From NCBI GenBank assembly GCA_963920765.1, contig OY987250.1:9726409-9790408 (forward strand): a stretch of DNA of 64,000 bases. Reading direction: 5' to 3'. This document shows, piece after piece, positions 1 to 10,335 of the stretch. The stretch comes from Ulota crispa. Lineage: Eukaryota; Streptophyta; Bryopsida; Orthotrichales; Orthotrichaceae. The translations under genes and the position numbers were made by a program. How positions within the stretch are numbered: position 1 is the stretch's first letter; the number at the start of each line of letters is the position of its first letter. The notes beneath the pieces are model-generated. The model had not been told where the DNA came from. It saw only the letters and a list, made by a program, of their open reading frames with translations, and ran no database searches.

Positions 1-108
1 CCATGATTGAGCATCGCTGGACCATTGTGTTACCGTAAAACCTAAATATCTGGTTCTTAAGAGGATTGGCTTTAATATGTTTTCTTTGATGGTGCTGCAT
101 GTGTGCAG

Positions 109-314
109 AGGAAGTAACATGTCCGGCAGCCACGGCATCCAAACCTGTACAGGAGGATTTGAGGCAGGCATTGAAGGAGAGACTAGCTGTTGCTAATGAA
201 ACCTTGCCAACCCTATTGTCAGAGCTTGCTATGTGGAACACGAAGATCCAACAGGCTGTGGATGTCATGCGGAAAGGTCAGCGGTTGCCTGTCCTTGACG
301 ACGAACAAAACTGA
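109..314 (+). CDS. 3' terminal exon of an unrecognised protein-coding gene
   Basis: The last exon appears to start after the acceptor GTGTGCAG ending at 108 and runs to a TGA stop at 312-314. It encodes about 68 residues ending in VLDDEQN. The segment is hydrophilic and probably helical, with Leu, Ala, Glu and Lys spacing suggesting a short coiled coil (around DLRQALKERLAVANETLPTL). I do not recognise the family. The exon enters in a phase that takes one base from an upstream exon outside the window. The next gene begins 1.1 kb downstream on the same strand. The exon call rests on the acceptor, the clean stop and coding-like composition. Confidence 0.5.
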
Positions 315-1416
315 ATCTAGCTGCCCTGTGATATACACGTTACATATTTTGCATCACAAAGACCAGGGCCTGTACTAACATACAGCATCAAGGAGCTGGA
401 ATTCTTTGCAATTGCAACCTGTTTTCTCAGAGTATCAGGCAATTGCAGTCAATGTCCACAAGGAACAAGCTCATGTTGTACCTACTAGAGGAAACAAATT
501 TCACAGCACAAAGCGTTCCAAGTAGTGGTGAACAATTTAGTGTTCCGATCTTTGCAACGTCCCCACACCTCAATGTACTTACCATTTATTGGGAATCTTT
601 CAGAAATGGCTTGCCATTAAACATTGTCCTGCTTTTTGCAACTGGTAGAACAAAAATCTTTTGGCATATTGCAACAGTGAATGGTTTGTCTCCTCCTAAC
701 GCTGGTTAACAGGATATGCAGGCTTACTGTTATTCACACTGTCCCTCGCATTGTACGGAGTCTTAATTCATGCTAACTATACTTATTTCTCATGATATTG
801 TATGTATGGAGCCGGTGATAATCACAGCATATTATTTCTCATAACATGGAGTTACATTATTGTTAATGAACAAGATATGGGGAAGCATGTTATTTCCATG
901 GTGTGGGGCTGCTTCTCTTTGCTATGTCCAATTACGTGAATAACGCTTTGTTGTCGAAACAACATCCCTATTATTTCTCATTTGGTATCAAGGGTTCAAT
1001 TTCACGTTACATGAGCCTTTGCTTTTCGAGATTCTAGAACAAAACAGGAATGCATTGTCCAAGTAGAGTAGGAAAAGAGCGACTGCACACACTTGCGCTC
1101 AAATTGCAAAGCAAAGCAAAACTGCGTTGATGTGAAAAGGTGAAAGCGGTGAAAGCTGAGTTGTGAAGAACAGGAAACGTCGACATGGAGCAGCAGGAAT
1201 ATTGATACAAAAGCTGCAATCAACGATGTACAGAACAACGCCTACAATCCTATTTTGATTGTTTGAAACTTGATCGACACTCCACCCTCGCCCTCTTTTG
1301 GAATCGAGGTTTAGGGTTTAAAGCTCATCGAACGAATTCGAGGGTTTGAGCTTCGAGATTACGAGGCTGCTCTCGGCTTTTGTTAGTGCGCGTCGATTGC
1401 GAGCTAGCGATCTGCC
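315..1416. other. 3' UTR and intergenic DNA upstream of the CCDC115-like gene
   Basis: No coding exon was recognised. It should hold the 3' UTR of the upstream gene and the promoter and 5' UTR of the gene starting at 1417. Sequence just upstream of that ATG (about 1290-1416) is richer in G and C, as expected for a 5' UTR. Confidence 0.5.
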
Positions 1417-3312
1417 ATGGTGCCTGAGTTGGATCCCGACAAGGAGGTCATATCCTGCCTCGACTCCGTGCAAGAGCTTCTGGTTTTGCAACACTCGCTC
1501 TCCGTGCATCTTCGTCAGGTTCTCCTCTCTCAATCGCTAACCCTTCCTTGCTCCGAGGAGATTGTTTCTTCTTTTGCTGATGTCGACCGCGCAGATCCAT
1601 CTTTGCAGGGATGGATGGACATGGCCAGAGCGCGCTACTCCATGGGACCGTCACGCATCAGCCAACCCTTGTTCAGTCTGAAACCCTACGCTGCGTCCTC
1701 TCGCGTGTCGCTCGCTCCAACAGGTTAATCAATCAATCAATCCATCGATCTATCGCAATCCTCGCTTTCCATCTCTCTGTGTCGAAGCTTGCTTATTCCG
1801 CCTTCCATTTCCTCAAATTTGATTGTGTTGAAACGAAATAGGATCCTTTCTTTACGTGCAATAATAAACCCTATCTCATGGCATTTGCGGACAGACGAGA
1901 ATGCCGGTTCGCCATTGCACATGACGTTACTGAGATTGGATTCTGGGAAGAGCAATTCCGAGTCTCACACGCCACGCGAGGCACAAGCTTCTCAGCAAGG
2001 AGCTCCGCCTGGTTCGTAGTCGAAACTCCATGACGATTGTCTTCGCAGCCAAATTGTCTTTTGAGCAATTACTTTGAGTTTAGGTCTTGCATCATCACCG
2101 TTTTTTTTTTGGCGTGTTGCTGTTTAGATTGGTCTCGAGATGAAGACGCAGCTTACAAGCGGATTATGGCTGGTGGAGGTGACCTTGACTCTGATTCTGA
2201 CTCTGAAGTTGCTGATGGAAATCAGGTTGGATTTTCTCACAATTTTCCTCTGTTTTTTTTGCTGTCGCTGTTCCGCTGCATGTGCTGGGAATGTATTCTG
2301 GTTTTGTTGACGATGTGGTTGCTTGTTCAGGCTACGGAGCAAACAAGACCACTGCGCTGGTTTGGAGCATTTGTCTCGCCTCAACTTCAAGCTGCGCAAC
2401 GCTCTTTTGAGTCAGGTACGCGAGCCTAGTACTCCCTCTGTCCCTCTAAAAACGTCCAAAAAGCTTCCTTGCAAAGGATTAACTGTGTTTTTAGTCTTTG
2501 TGCTAGTAACACATGCATTCTAGAATCAATATACCATCTACCAAATGTATGGAAAATCTCCACATTTGATGTTGCCGTTTGGACACCCAAATTCCATGCA
2601 AAAAGTACCATAATTGTGCAAGTTGCGAACTCCTCATTATTGATGATTTAAAGATTAGTAGCAACAATGGTACCTCATATGGGCAAGGCAAAACTTGTTA
2701 GGAGAGGAATGCTCTCTAATTGCTTAGCTTGCCCCCATGAGATCATTGAACATGGCAAACGCTTTCTCAGCGTTTGAAATCAGCAAAAGGGAGCTTTTTA
2801 GTGGTACAAGAAATGTGTCTGATTTGGAGCTTTTAAGAGGGACAGAGGGAGTTTCAGTTACTGAAAATGTCGGCACCTGTTTCACGGAGCTCCTTGGTAT
2901 GAGACAGAGGACACAATTTTTGTCACTTGCAAGCATTTTTGTGACTTTTGGGAGATTACTATGGAACTATAGAGAGATCTTTCGGTATAAGAAACAACTC
3001 CATTTTCCTTCAAAAGTCAGTGGCTATAGACATTAGCAAGTAATCTGTACTCCACTTACTAACAAGTCTGACAATGTCTATGAATCGATGAGGTGTGGTT
3101 TTGGCATTGTCTATTTTACCATCTGGTCTTCACTGTAATGCTGAATTGTTGTTCTGACTTGAACACCCGTGGCAGCATTGGAGATTCTCGTGAAGCTATC
3201 CAACGCACAAGGCCAGGCATCGCATGCGTACAACCAAGTGATGCAGCAACGTGGTGACATGGTTTTGGATGAACCACCCAAACCGGAGGCGCAGACTCAT
3301 ATCTTAGAATGA
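1417..3312 (+). CDS. CCDC115 / Vma22-like V-ATPase assembly factor
   Basis: Six exons: 1417-1518, 1609-1723, 1895-2011, 2128-2225, 2331-2415, 3176-3312; 217 codons plus stop, phases consistent. Two blocks identify the family: GWMDMARARYSMG (about aa 35-47), matching GWLSLAKARYAMG of animal CCDC115, and RPLRWFGAFVSPQLQAAQRSF, matching the [20 protein letters not shown] block. Between them is an acidic linker with DSDSDSE. CCDC115 is the animal counterpart of yeast Vma22, which helps assemble the V0 sector of the vacuolar H+-ATPase in the ER; I infer the same role here. The N-terminal 34 residues look coiled-coil. Intron 1 (1519-1608) is 90 nt, in frame and stop-free. Intron 5 carries a Stowaway-like element. 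Length is slightly above the roughly 180 aa of the human protein. Confidence 0.78.
1519..1608 (+). other. In-frame, stop-free 90-nt intron (exitron-like)
   Basis: GT at 1519 and TTTGCAG ending at 1608. It is a multiple of three and open in the gene's frame, so retention would add 30 residues just before the conserved GWMDMARARYSMG block. Homologues have no insertion there, which favours splicing. Confidence 0.6.
2432..2851. mobile_element. Stowaway-like MITE, copy 1 (in CCDC115 intron 5)
   Basis: Starts CTCCCTCTGTCCCTCTAAAA after a TA (2430-2431) and ends with the inverse, AGAGGGACAGAGGGAG, at 2851. The sequence after the right end is TT, so the TA duplication is imperfect. About 420 bp of an intron of 760 bp. 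A second copy in opposite internal orientation lies at 23245-23651. The CTCCCTC...GAGGGAG ends and TA target are typical of Tc1/mariner-derived Stowaway MITEs. Confidence 0.8.
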
Positions 3313-4041
3313 GTTCTCTCATCAAAACCCTAAATACCTTGACAAAGGCGGCGGTACCATTTCTAGATTAGATAACTCATGTGCTTTTCGAATCATCTTT
3401 CTGGCACCACTTTGCACATGTTTAGTGATTAGTTCCTTGGAGGGGCAACAGAAACGATAGCGTGCAGTGTTGTCAGAGATTTTCTGCGGTGTACATTTGA
3501 CTCTCGCATCCATCAAAGTGGCAATACTATGGTGGTATACTGTGAGTGAGTGTTGTCACTGCAAACTTTCTTGTATTAAGGATGTAGACTTCCATGTATT
3601 GGCAAAGTCGTGAATTTTGTCAGTTGACCTGACGCCTTGGTTGGTTTCAAGAAACTTTTCATTTCACTACCTTTTAGGGTTACTTGTGTTGAACACACTC
3701 ATGTGTAAATTGCTGAATATGCGGGCAGGTTTTGGATTCTATTGACTGATGTGCACCCTGTTTATTGTTTAATGTCTATCGAAATAAGTTTCAGATGAGA
3801 ACTATTGGCTTGTCCTCGAGAGGTACCCGGACAAGTGTGAACCGGCCCTTGTATTCAGCTCTCCAGATTGGTACGAAACGAGATGCCATTGTGAACAGGA
3901 GGTACCGGTATGTCAAGGGAAAGGAGAAACCGTTGATGTGCAGCATTATGCTTGCGAATGGCCGCCATTGTTTGTCAATCATCGCTGCAACTCGAAGTTG
4001 TTGCAGAAGCACAAATTGTGTAGAGAGGAGCGTGAGCAACC
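3313..4041. other. Intergenic: CCDC115-like 3' UTR and FKBP 5' region
   Basis: No homology-supported exon. Open frames in 3765-4160 overlap the FKBP start region on both strands and look like shadows. It should contain the 3' UTR of the upstream gene and the promoter and 5' UTR of the FKBP gene. Confidence 0.5.
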
Positions 4042-4915
4042 ATGGAGGATTTCGAGAACAACCAGGACAACATTCCAGTCCCACACATTGGCTCCAGGCC
4101 CACTTGCGATCTCCACGACAAGGAAGACGAGGAAGACGATGGACCTGCAGATGACTCAACCACGGGAGTGGAGCGGAATGTGCTCAAGAATGGAGGCATC
4201 AAAAAGATGGTTGTCAAGCATGCCTCTGACCCCTCTCCCGAGACCCCTCTCTTCGGAGACGAAGTCACAGGCCAGTGCTTCTCCTTCTCCTTCTCCTTCG
4301 GTCTACTCTTACCATTGTTTGCAACGAACAGAGAAAGCCAACTTCTAATCACAACTCCCACTTAGTCAACTGTTGTTGTAAAAAAATTTAAGAACTTTGT
4401 GATGGCCTTGCTTGACACTGATCCAGTTTATGTTTTTGACTGCAGTGCATTACACGGGGACACTGCCAGATGGCACCGTGTTTGACACAAGCCGTGAGAA
4501 GGAGCCTTTCACTTTTAAATTGGGAGTTGGTACGTTTACATATCCTTGTGTGGAAACGAGTGTATTGCAACAACTGCCGTGTTTGCTGTAAAGCGTAGAT
4601 ATCATGTGTAAATGGCATGACATGGGGAGTGTGGATGGTGGTGTAGGGCAAGTGATCAAAGGATGGGACAAGGGCATAAAGACGATGCGAAAGGGTGAGC
4701 AGGCCATCTTCACTCTTAAGCCAGAGTATGCGTATGGAAAAGAGGGATCTCCTCCTGGAATTCCGCCGGACACCACCCTCAAGTTCGACATTGAGGTGCT
4801 GTCGTGGTGCAGCGTCAGAGATGTGACGAGAGACGGTGGTGTTCTGAAGAAAATTGTGCGCCCGGGAAAGTCGTGGGAGACTCCAAAGGATGCTGACGAA
4901 GTTACAGGTATCTTG

Positions 4916-5005
<90 letters not shown>

Positions 5006-8000
5006 TTTGGTAATATCACTCTTGAAGGCTTCTTCTAAATTTTAGAGTCTTGAAGTAGTATGGTCTCAATCATGAACGTAAGACTACCATTGACTGACAG
5101 GTATACTATCACATGACTTTTTCTAAAATAACATTTTAAAAACATGATGTACACTTGTCAAAAACCTTCAATCTATGTCATGGTCAATTTTGGACTGGAG
5201 TTAGTCAGATTAAATGGGTCAAGGGGTACGGTCTCCATGGCCTCTCCAATGGTAGCATCTTTGTGTGATATAACTTTAGATGTATCCTTCTGGTTTGCGT
5301 GTTTGCATGATACTAGCACTTTAAAAGGGTTACTTTTCAACCCATGGAAAATGGACCCCTGCTGGGCGGGTTCTCTACCTTATTCGGGTAGTATAATTCG
5401 GGTCTTTTTATTTACACGTCTACTTGTACCTACTCTTGCTGTGAATCCCAAGTGAAATTCTTTTTTAACTTTAATGATATCTGACAAAATGTGATGCAAT
5501 GCCGCCAGTGAAGTACGAGGCCAAGCTGGAGGATGGCACGGTGGTATCGAAATCCCCTGACGAGGGCATGCAGTATTTCATCAAGGATGGTATTCTTCAT
5601 CCAGTACCCTTGCTTCTTCACACCACTTCTCTATGAGTTTTGAGGTTACCAGGCCCACAGATGCTTTTGAGAATTTAAAATAAACTCTGATTTCGGCATG
5701 ACAGTGCAAAAATATATTTTCTTCAAGTTTTTTAGTTTGTCTTTGGCATGATTCCTATGTGTGTTGCGCTGATTGATGTTTCAAAGAGATTAGTGTGTCT
5801 GGTGTTGGAGAAACTAACTGTGAGTTTGAAGAGTGCAACATAAATTTCAGAGTCCTAGCTGTTTCCAGTGCAAACATATTAGCTCTAGACCTTTTTACAG
5901 ACCTTGTTTTCCATTCGTGTTTCTAGCAAACATATTAGCTCTAGACCTTTTTACAGACCTTGTTTTCCATTCGTGTTTCTAGCTTTTGTGGCCCTGGTTT
6001 CAGACCTTAAGCATGTCTTTTTGACCCTCTTATTGAGGCAGCTTTTGGAGAATCTGCATCTACTTGAATAGACGGCTGAAAGAAGGTCAAGCGCTGTTTT
6101 TTTGGGTTAACTTTCAGAGTTCTTTTTCTTTTTCATGCAGGATTGTTTTGCCATGCGATCAGCTGTGCCGTGAAGTCCATGAACAGGACGGAGGGGGTTG
6201 TGTTGACAGTGCGACCTGAATGTACATACTATGATCATTTCCTCGGCAATATAACGCAGCTTATCTCGAATTTACGTAGCAATAAAATTGTGGAGAAAAA
6301 AACTTACACCAATTTTTTTTGTATGGATCCAGATGGGTTTGGACCAGAAGGAAGGGCAGCTACGGACTCTGAAGGTGCAATACCTCCAGATGCCGTGCTT
6401 ATCATAGATCTGGAGGTGCTGTCGTGGAATTCGGTAGAGACAGTGACGGATGACAACCTGGTCGTCAAAAAAATTACCAGGCAAGGCGAAAGCTACGAGA
6501 AGCCCAACGATGGAGCGACTGTTACTGGTACACACTCTTTCTTAGTGCTTCACAAAATATGAACATTTTGGTAGGGTTCTCTCTAAAGTTTTGTGTACCG
6601 TTGTTGATCCTTAAAACATCATGCATTTTCTCTCCTTTTTTTGAGGGTCATTTTCATCTGCTTATTCTCATGACTTTACAGATCTTTTCATTCATACTAG
6701 CAGAAAAAAAACATACATAGAAACCTGCATCTGACACACTTCGAATGAATACCATTATAATTGAACGAACCCAATTTAGGGACAGTTTTTGAAGGTTGCA
6801 TGCTTCACATGCTCGTGATTCACTGGATTCTTTTCATTTTTAAGACTTTGGTTTTGGAAGATGAGTAGATATCTTTGGAAAGAGATATCTGGTACTTTTC
6901 TGAAAGGATTTAACTGTGTGGCTCTATATTTGAGTGGAGAAGCTTCTTACGGGGCATTTAGGGTTTAACGAAGCACAGTTGCTTGAGATGCAGTGAAGTA
7001 CATCGGCAAGCTCTCAGACGGGACAATATTTGAGAAGAAAGGATATGACTCCGAAGAACCTTATTCAGTTATTATCGATGAAGGTGCGGTGCACACCATC
7101 AAATCTCTCACTTCATGGGCAATGCTACGTAAGTACGTATACTGGAGGTTGTTCTGTGCCTGCTTGTGTAGGTCAAGTTTGTCCCGGTTTGGACGAAACC
7201 TTTGTTAGTATGAAAAAGAACGAGGCTTGCATTGTCACGATTCCCTCAAAATACGGGTTTGAGGAAGAGGATACACAATGCGATTTAGCCCTTGTTCCTG
7301 CCAACTCCACTTTAACATACGAGATCGAGATGGATAGTTTTGTCAAGGTATGACTAAAATATTTGCTACTCTGAGTTGCTTATGGAAAAAATTTAAGCAT
7401 TCTAAGCATCTGAGATTTTCGAAGCATTGCCAATGAATGTGTGGGTGCAGGTGAAAGACCCTTGGGATATGGATTGTGCTCAGAAGCTTGCAGAGGCTGC
7501 GAAGAGAAAGGATCAGGGCAACAGTCTTTTCAAAAGTGGAAAAACATTTCACGCTGCTAGAAAGTATGAAAAGGTAGTTTATATCGCGCTCTATCTCTCT
7601 TTTGTTTTGTATCTATTGTAAATTAATCTTTGCTAATGTCTTCGATCTGTATGCAGGGGTCGAAGTACGTAGACTTCGAGACGGTGTTTGCAGATGGTGA
7701 TGAGAAGAGAGCGGCCAGGAGTCTGAAAATGTCTTTGAAACTGAATGATGCAGCGTGCAAGCTCAAGTTGAAGGATTACGCAGAAGCCATTAGTTTGACC
7801 ACCAAGGTTCGTTTCCTTCAAAAATAAAATATCAAGCAGTTTCAAAGCTGTACTATTGTCTCAACAGAGCCATTTTTTTCAAGCACGGTTTTCTCTCCCT
7901 TTTTGCAGCAAAAGAATCATGATCTCTCAAAACAGTTTCAATGCTTTCTTTTTCCTTTTCTTGTGATCAGGATTTGTGGTCTTTTTGTCAGTCCCACACA

Positions 8001-9734
8001 AGGGAGGTGATGCTTGAAGCTTTTTGCACCTTACAATGTGCAGAGTTTTCTTTTCTTTTCCTTATGACAGGATATGACTTTTTATAAGGTAAGGAATATT
8101 CGTAAGACATCTGCTCAGTAAAAATTCGGGAGATTATGGATACAAGTTGCCGTAGGAATGTACATGAGTCCACCAACCAGTTTTTTCTGTGTGAGAAAAA
8201 GCCAGTTTTCTTTCTGAGAAAACTGTCAGTTTTGCAAGCACGATGACTTGAGAAGGAAAAATTGAGTTTGCCTGAACTTTGAAACGCCCTATTGAAATCT
8301 AATCAAGACTTTTGTGCTTTCTATCGGATTTGTTGTGGATTTGATGTTCTTTGTGGCATCTTCATGTTTCTGAAGTTGGGGTAAATCGTTGCAGTGCTTG
8401 GAAGGAGATCCTATGAATGTGAAGGCTCTGTACAGAAGAGCCCAAGCGTATTCGGCAACGATGGACCTCGACCTTGCTGAGGAGGATATCAAAAAGGCGT
8501 TAGACATTGATCCTGAAAACAGGTCTTTGCGTCACACTATAAGCATTTTTAACGTATGGAGAATTGGTTTTTGGGAGGATTTAACCCCTAAATGTCGAGG
8601 AGGACAAAAAACGTCCTCCGGCTTTGAATAAAGATTTTGTGTTACAGAAAAAAGTGGTTTTTCATCCGATTTTTTTTTAAAGTGATCATAACACATGGTC
8701 CATTGTGGAAGGCAAAAAATTATCTCATCATGTGCATTCATATTTTTAGGTAACCCAAATTGTGATAAGATTCAAAAACACGGTGTTAGGTCCCAAGCTG
8801 CCCTTCTTGCAATTTTCATGAGGGTACCATGCACTATTGACTCTTGCAACTTTAGGAAATAATATTATAATTGCTAGGCATTGAGATGAAGGGTGTAAAG
8901 TATTGTAGTTGGGGTGGTCTTGGTGACTAGCGCGGTGTTTAAGGATTAAGAGACCATTTTCAGTATAAGCTCCAAATTTGTTGAATTGTTGTTTTTGTTA
9001 CCAAGTTTGGTTTTCTATAATCAAGCAAAGCAAATTTCCCCAGCCGAGATTGTTTGATTCTTCAGTAGACAAATTCCTTTTCATCTTCAATCTAGGTGAA
9101 GTTCAAAAAGTAATTAAATTGTTGTATGCAAAAGTTGTATGAGGTCAAAGTCCTTTAGTAGATTTTCTGAGTATATATCCGACTTTCAATGTACTAGTGT
9201 TTGAACATTCTCCTATTTGTCCTTCTGATTTATCAAGGATAATTCTTTTGTTATCTACCTTGTGTATGAATTGTTCAAGCAATTACTAAGTGAGAAGTTC
9301 TACACCACTATTGAAGGGACAGTAGACAAACTCATTTTCATTCTTCTGATAATCACTATCGAAGAACAAATGATTATATCACTTGCTAATAAGCACAACC
9401 AAATTTGAGCACATTTTGGCCTTTTCTATAAACAATGTAGTGCCAAATTGCACCTATTAAGTAGGACCTAACTGAAATACGTGATATTCAACGGCAAAAT
9501 GAAAATGGCAGGGATGTGAAGATGGAGCAGAAGAGGTTGAACCAAAAAATAGGAGCTTATTGCAAGAAAGAAGCGAAGCTGTATGGCAACATGTTTGAAC
9601 GCATGAGGAAAATGGAAGCGAAAGAGTCCCAACACTCTGACTTGGGGTTGGCAACTCTTGCTCAAGCCGAGCCTGTGCAGGCAAATCCTGAACAAGTTTC
9701 AACGCAGGCAAACGCTCCACAGGTCAAAGTATAA
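4042..9734 (+). CDS. FKBP62: FKBP62/ROF-type peptidyl-prolyl isomerase (3 FKBP domains + TPR)
   Basis: Twelve exons: 4042-4270, 4446-4529, 4647-4907, 5509-5589, 6141-6221, 6333-6527, 6994-7083, 7172-7347, 7451-7573, 7657-7806, 8395-8522, 9512-9734; 606 aa (Arabidopsis FKBP62 is about 550). FKBP domain 1 (about aa 72-165) keeps isomerase and drug-pocket features: HYTGTLPDGTVFDTS, GQVIKGWDKGI, EYAYG. Domains 2 (about 190-285) and 3 (about 309-396) are degenerate and probably non-catalytic. A three-repeat TPR region (about 405-540; LNDAACKLKLKDY, VKALYRRAQAY, LDLAEEDIKKALDIDP) is the HSP90 EEVD-binding module, followed by a basic putative calmodulin-binding helix (KKEAKLYGNMFERMRK). In angiosperms this co-chaperone works with HSP90 in heat acclimation, in cytosol and nucleus. 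Each FKBP repeat is interrupted at the same codon in the same phase. Intron 1 uses a GC donor. Confidence 0.95.
4271..4445 (+). other. Non-canonical GC-AG intron in the FKBP gene
   Basis: Exon 1 ends ...GTCACAG and the intron begins GCCAGTGC; the acceptor is TTTTGACTGCAG at 4445. Joining gives ACA-GTG-CAT-TAC (TVHYTG). The equivalent introns of repeats 2 and 3 sit at the same codon and phase (GTTACAG/GTATCT at 4907, GTTACTG/GTACAC at 6527), so the position is well supported and only the donor differs. Confidence 0.85.
4917..5001. repeat. (CT)n microsatellite in FKBP intron 3
   Basis: An uninterrupted CT tract of about 84 bp starts roughly ten bases after the intron 3 donor at 4908. It produces the spurious SLSLSL and RERERE open frames here. 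Confidence 0.98.
5870..5983. repeat. 56-bp direct tandem duplication in FKBP intron 4
   Basis: The block starting GCAAACATATTAGCTCTAGA at 5870 repeats at 5926 with no visible mismatch, so it is a recent two-copy tandem duplication. Confidence 0.95.
6222..6332 (+). other. In-frame, stop-free 111-nt intron in FKBP domain 2 (exitron-like)
   Basis: The open frame runs straight through, but splicing GT at 6222 to CAG at 6332 joins VRPE to YGFGPEGR, restoring the family consensus (compare KPEYAYGKEG in domain 1). A T-rich tract precedes the acceptor. Its length is 37 codons, so retention would keep the frame and insert into the domain. Confidence 0.85.
8581..8949. mobile_element. TTAA-bounded element, family M copy 3 (in FKBP intron 10)
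   Basis: Left end TTAACCCCTAAATGTCGAGG, right end GTTTAAGGATTAA. The interior (8745-8870, around CACGGTGTTAGGTCCCAAGC) is the reverse complement of copies at 19204-19585 and 34291-34636. A subterminal GAGGACAAAAAACGTCCTC hairpin lies at about 8598-8617. Non-coding. Confidence 0.75.
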
Positions 9735-10335
9735 GGATAGCATGATACTAGCATGTGACCAGTATATAAAAAAAGGGCAAAACATTAAAAAAACATTAAA
9801 AATTAATAAAAAATGCAGTCCAAAGGCATTTCAATTAGCACCTCAACCTGCTGAATTTTGGATCAAGGCTACTCAGATCACATTCTAAGAAACCTTTGTT
9901 GAATACATTCTGATTAGAATTGGCGTAAAAAGGAATTATTAGTACCTTGATTTTTGCAAAAGCTAAGTTCAGCTTGAGAAGGAGCTCCTCAAGCAATGTG
10001 CAAATACCTTAGAGATTTTATACATATTTCTCTCAATTCTTTCAGAGAAAATGGCATGGCTTTGCAAAGGTGCCATGCCACTACGACACTAAACACCTAA
10101 TCAGTTGTGCTATTTGCAGCAGAAACTTAAGAATCCTCTCAAAATCTTGCCCTGGAATTTGGCGAAGACAACTTATATCGGTACAACAAACAAAAGTTGA
10201 ATTTCTAAATGAGGTAATCCGAGCCTTCCTCCTCCAAAATCCTTGCAAACGCACTAGTGTACTTGTGCCATACATTGTGCAGTAAAAGCCAAAGAAATGT
10301 CCAGAATCTTTACTTCGAACATCACAAAAGCCTGG
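9735..10335. other. Convergent intergenic spacer between FKBP and MRS2-11-like genes
   Basis: Holds the 3' UTRs of two genes ending toward each other. AT-rich with A-rich runs (about 9765-9815); no further gene recognised. Confidence 0.6.

Noticed and set aside
3765-4361. Long open frames on both strands around the FKBP start
   Set aside because: They overlap the FKBP 5' region and exon 1 in other frames and have no recognisable motifs.
4450-5019. 189-codon minus-strand open frame rich in RERERE
   Set aside because: It is the reverse reading of the (CT)n microsatellite and of FKBP exons 2 and 3.
8395-8553. Alternative FKBP exon 10 ending at 8553 joined to 9465
   Set aside because: It keeps the frame but inserts about 28 non-family residues; ending at 8522 and resuming at 9512 gives the family sequence ENRDVKMEQKRL.
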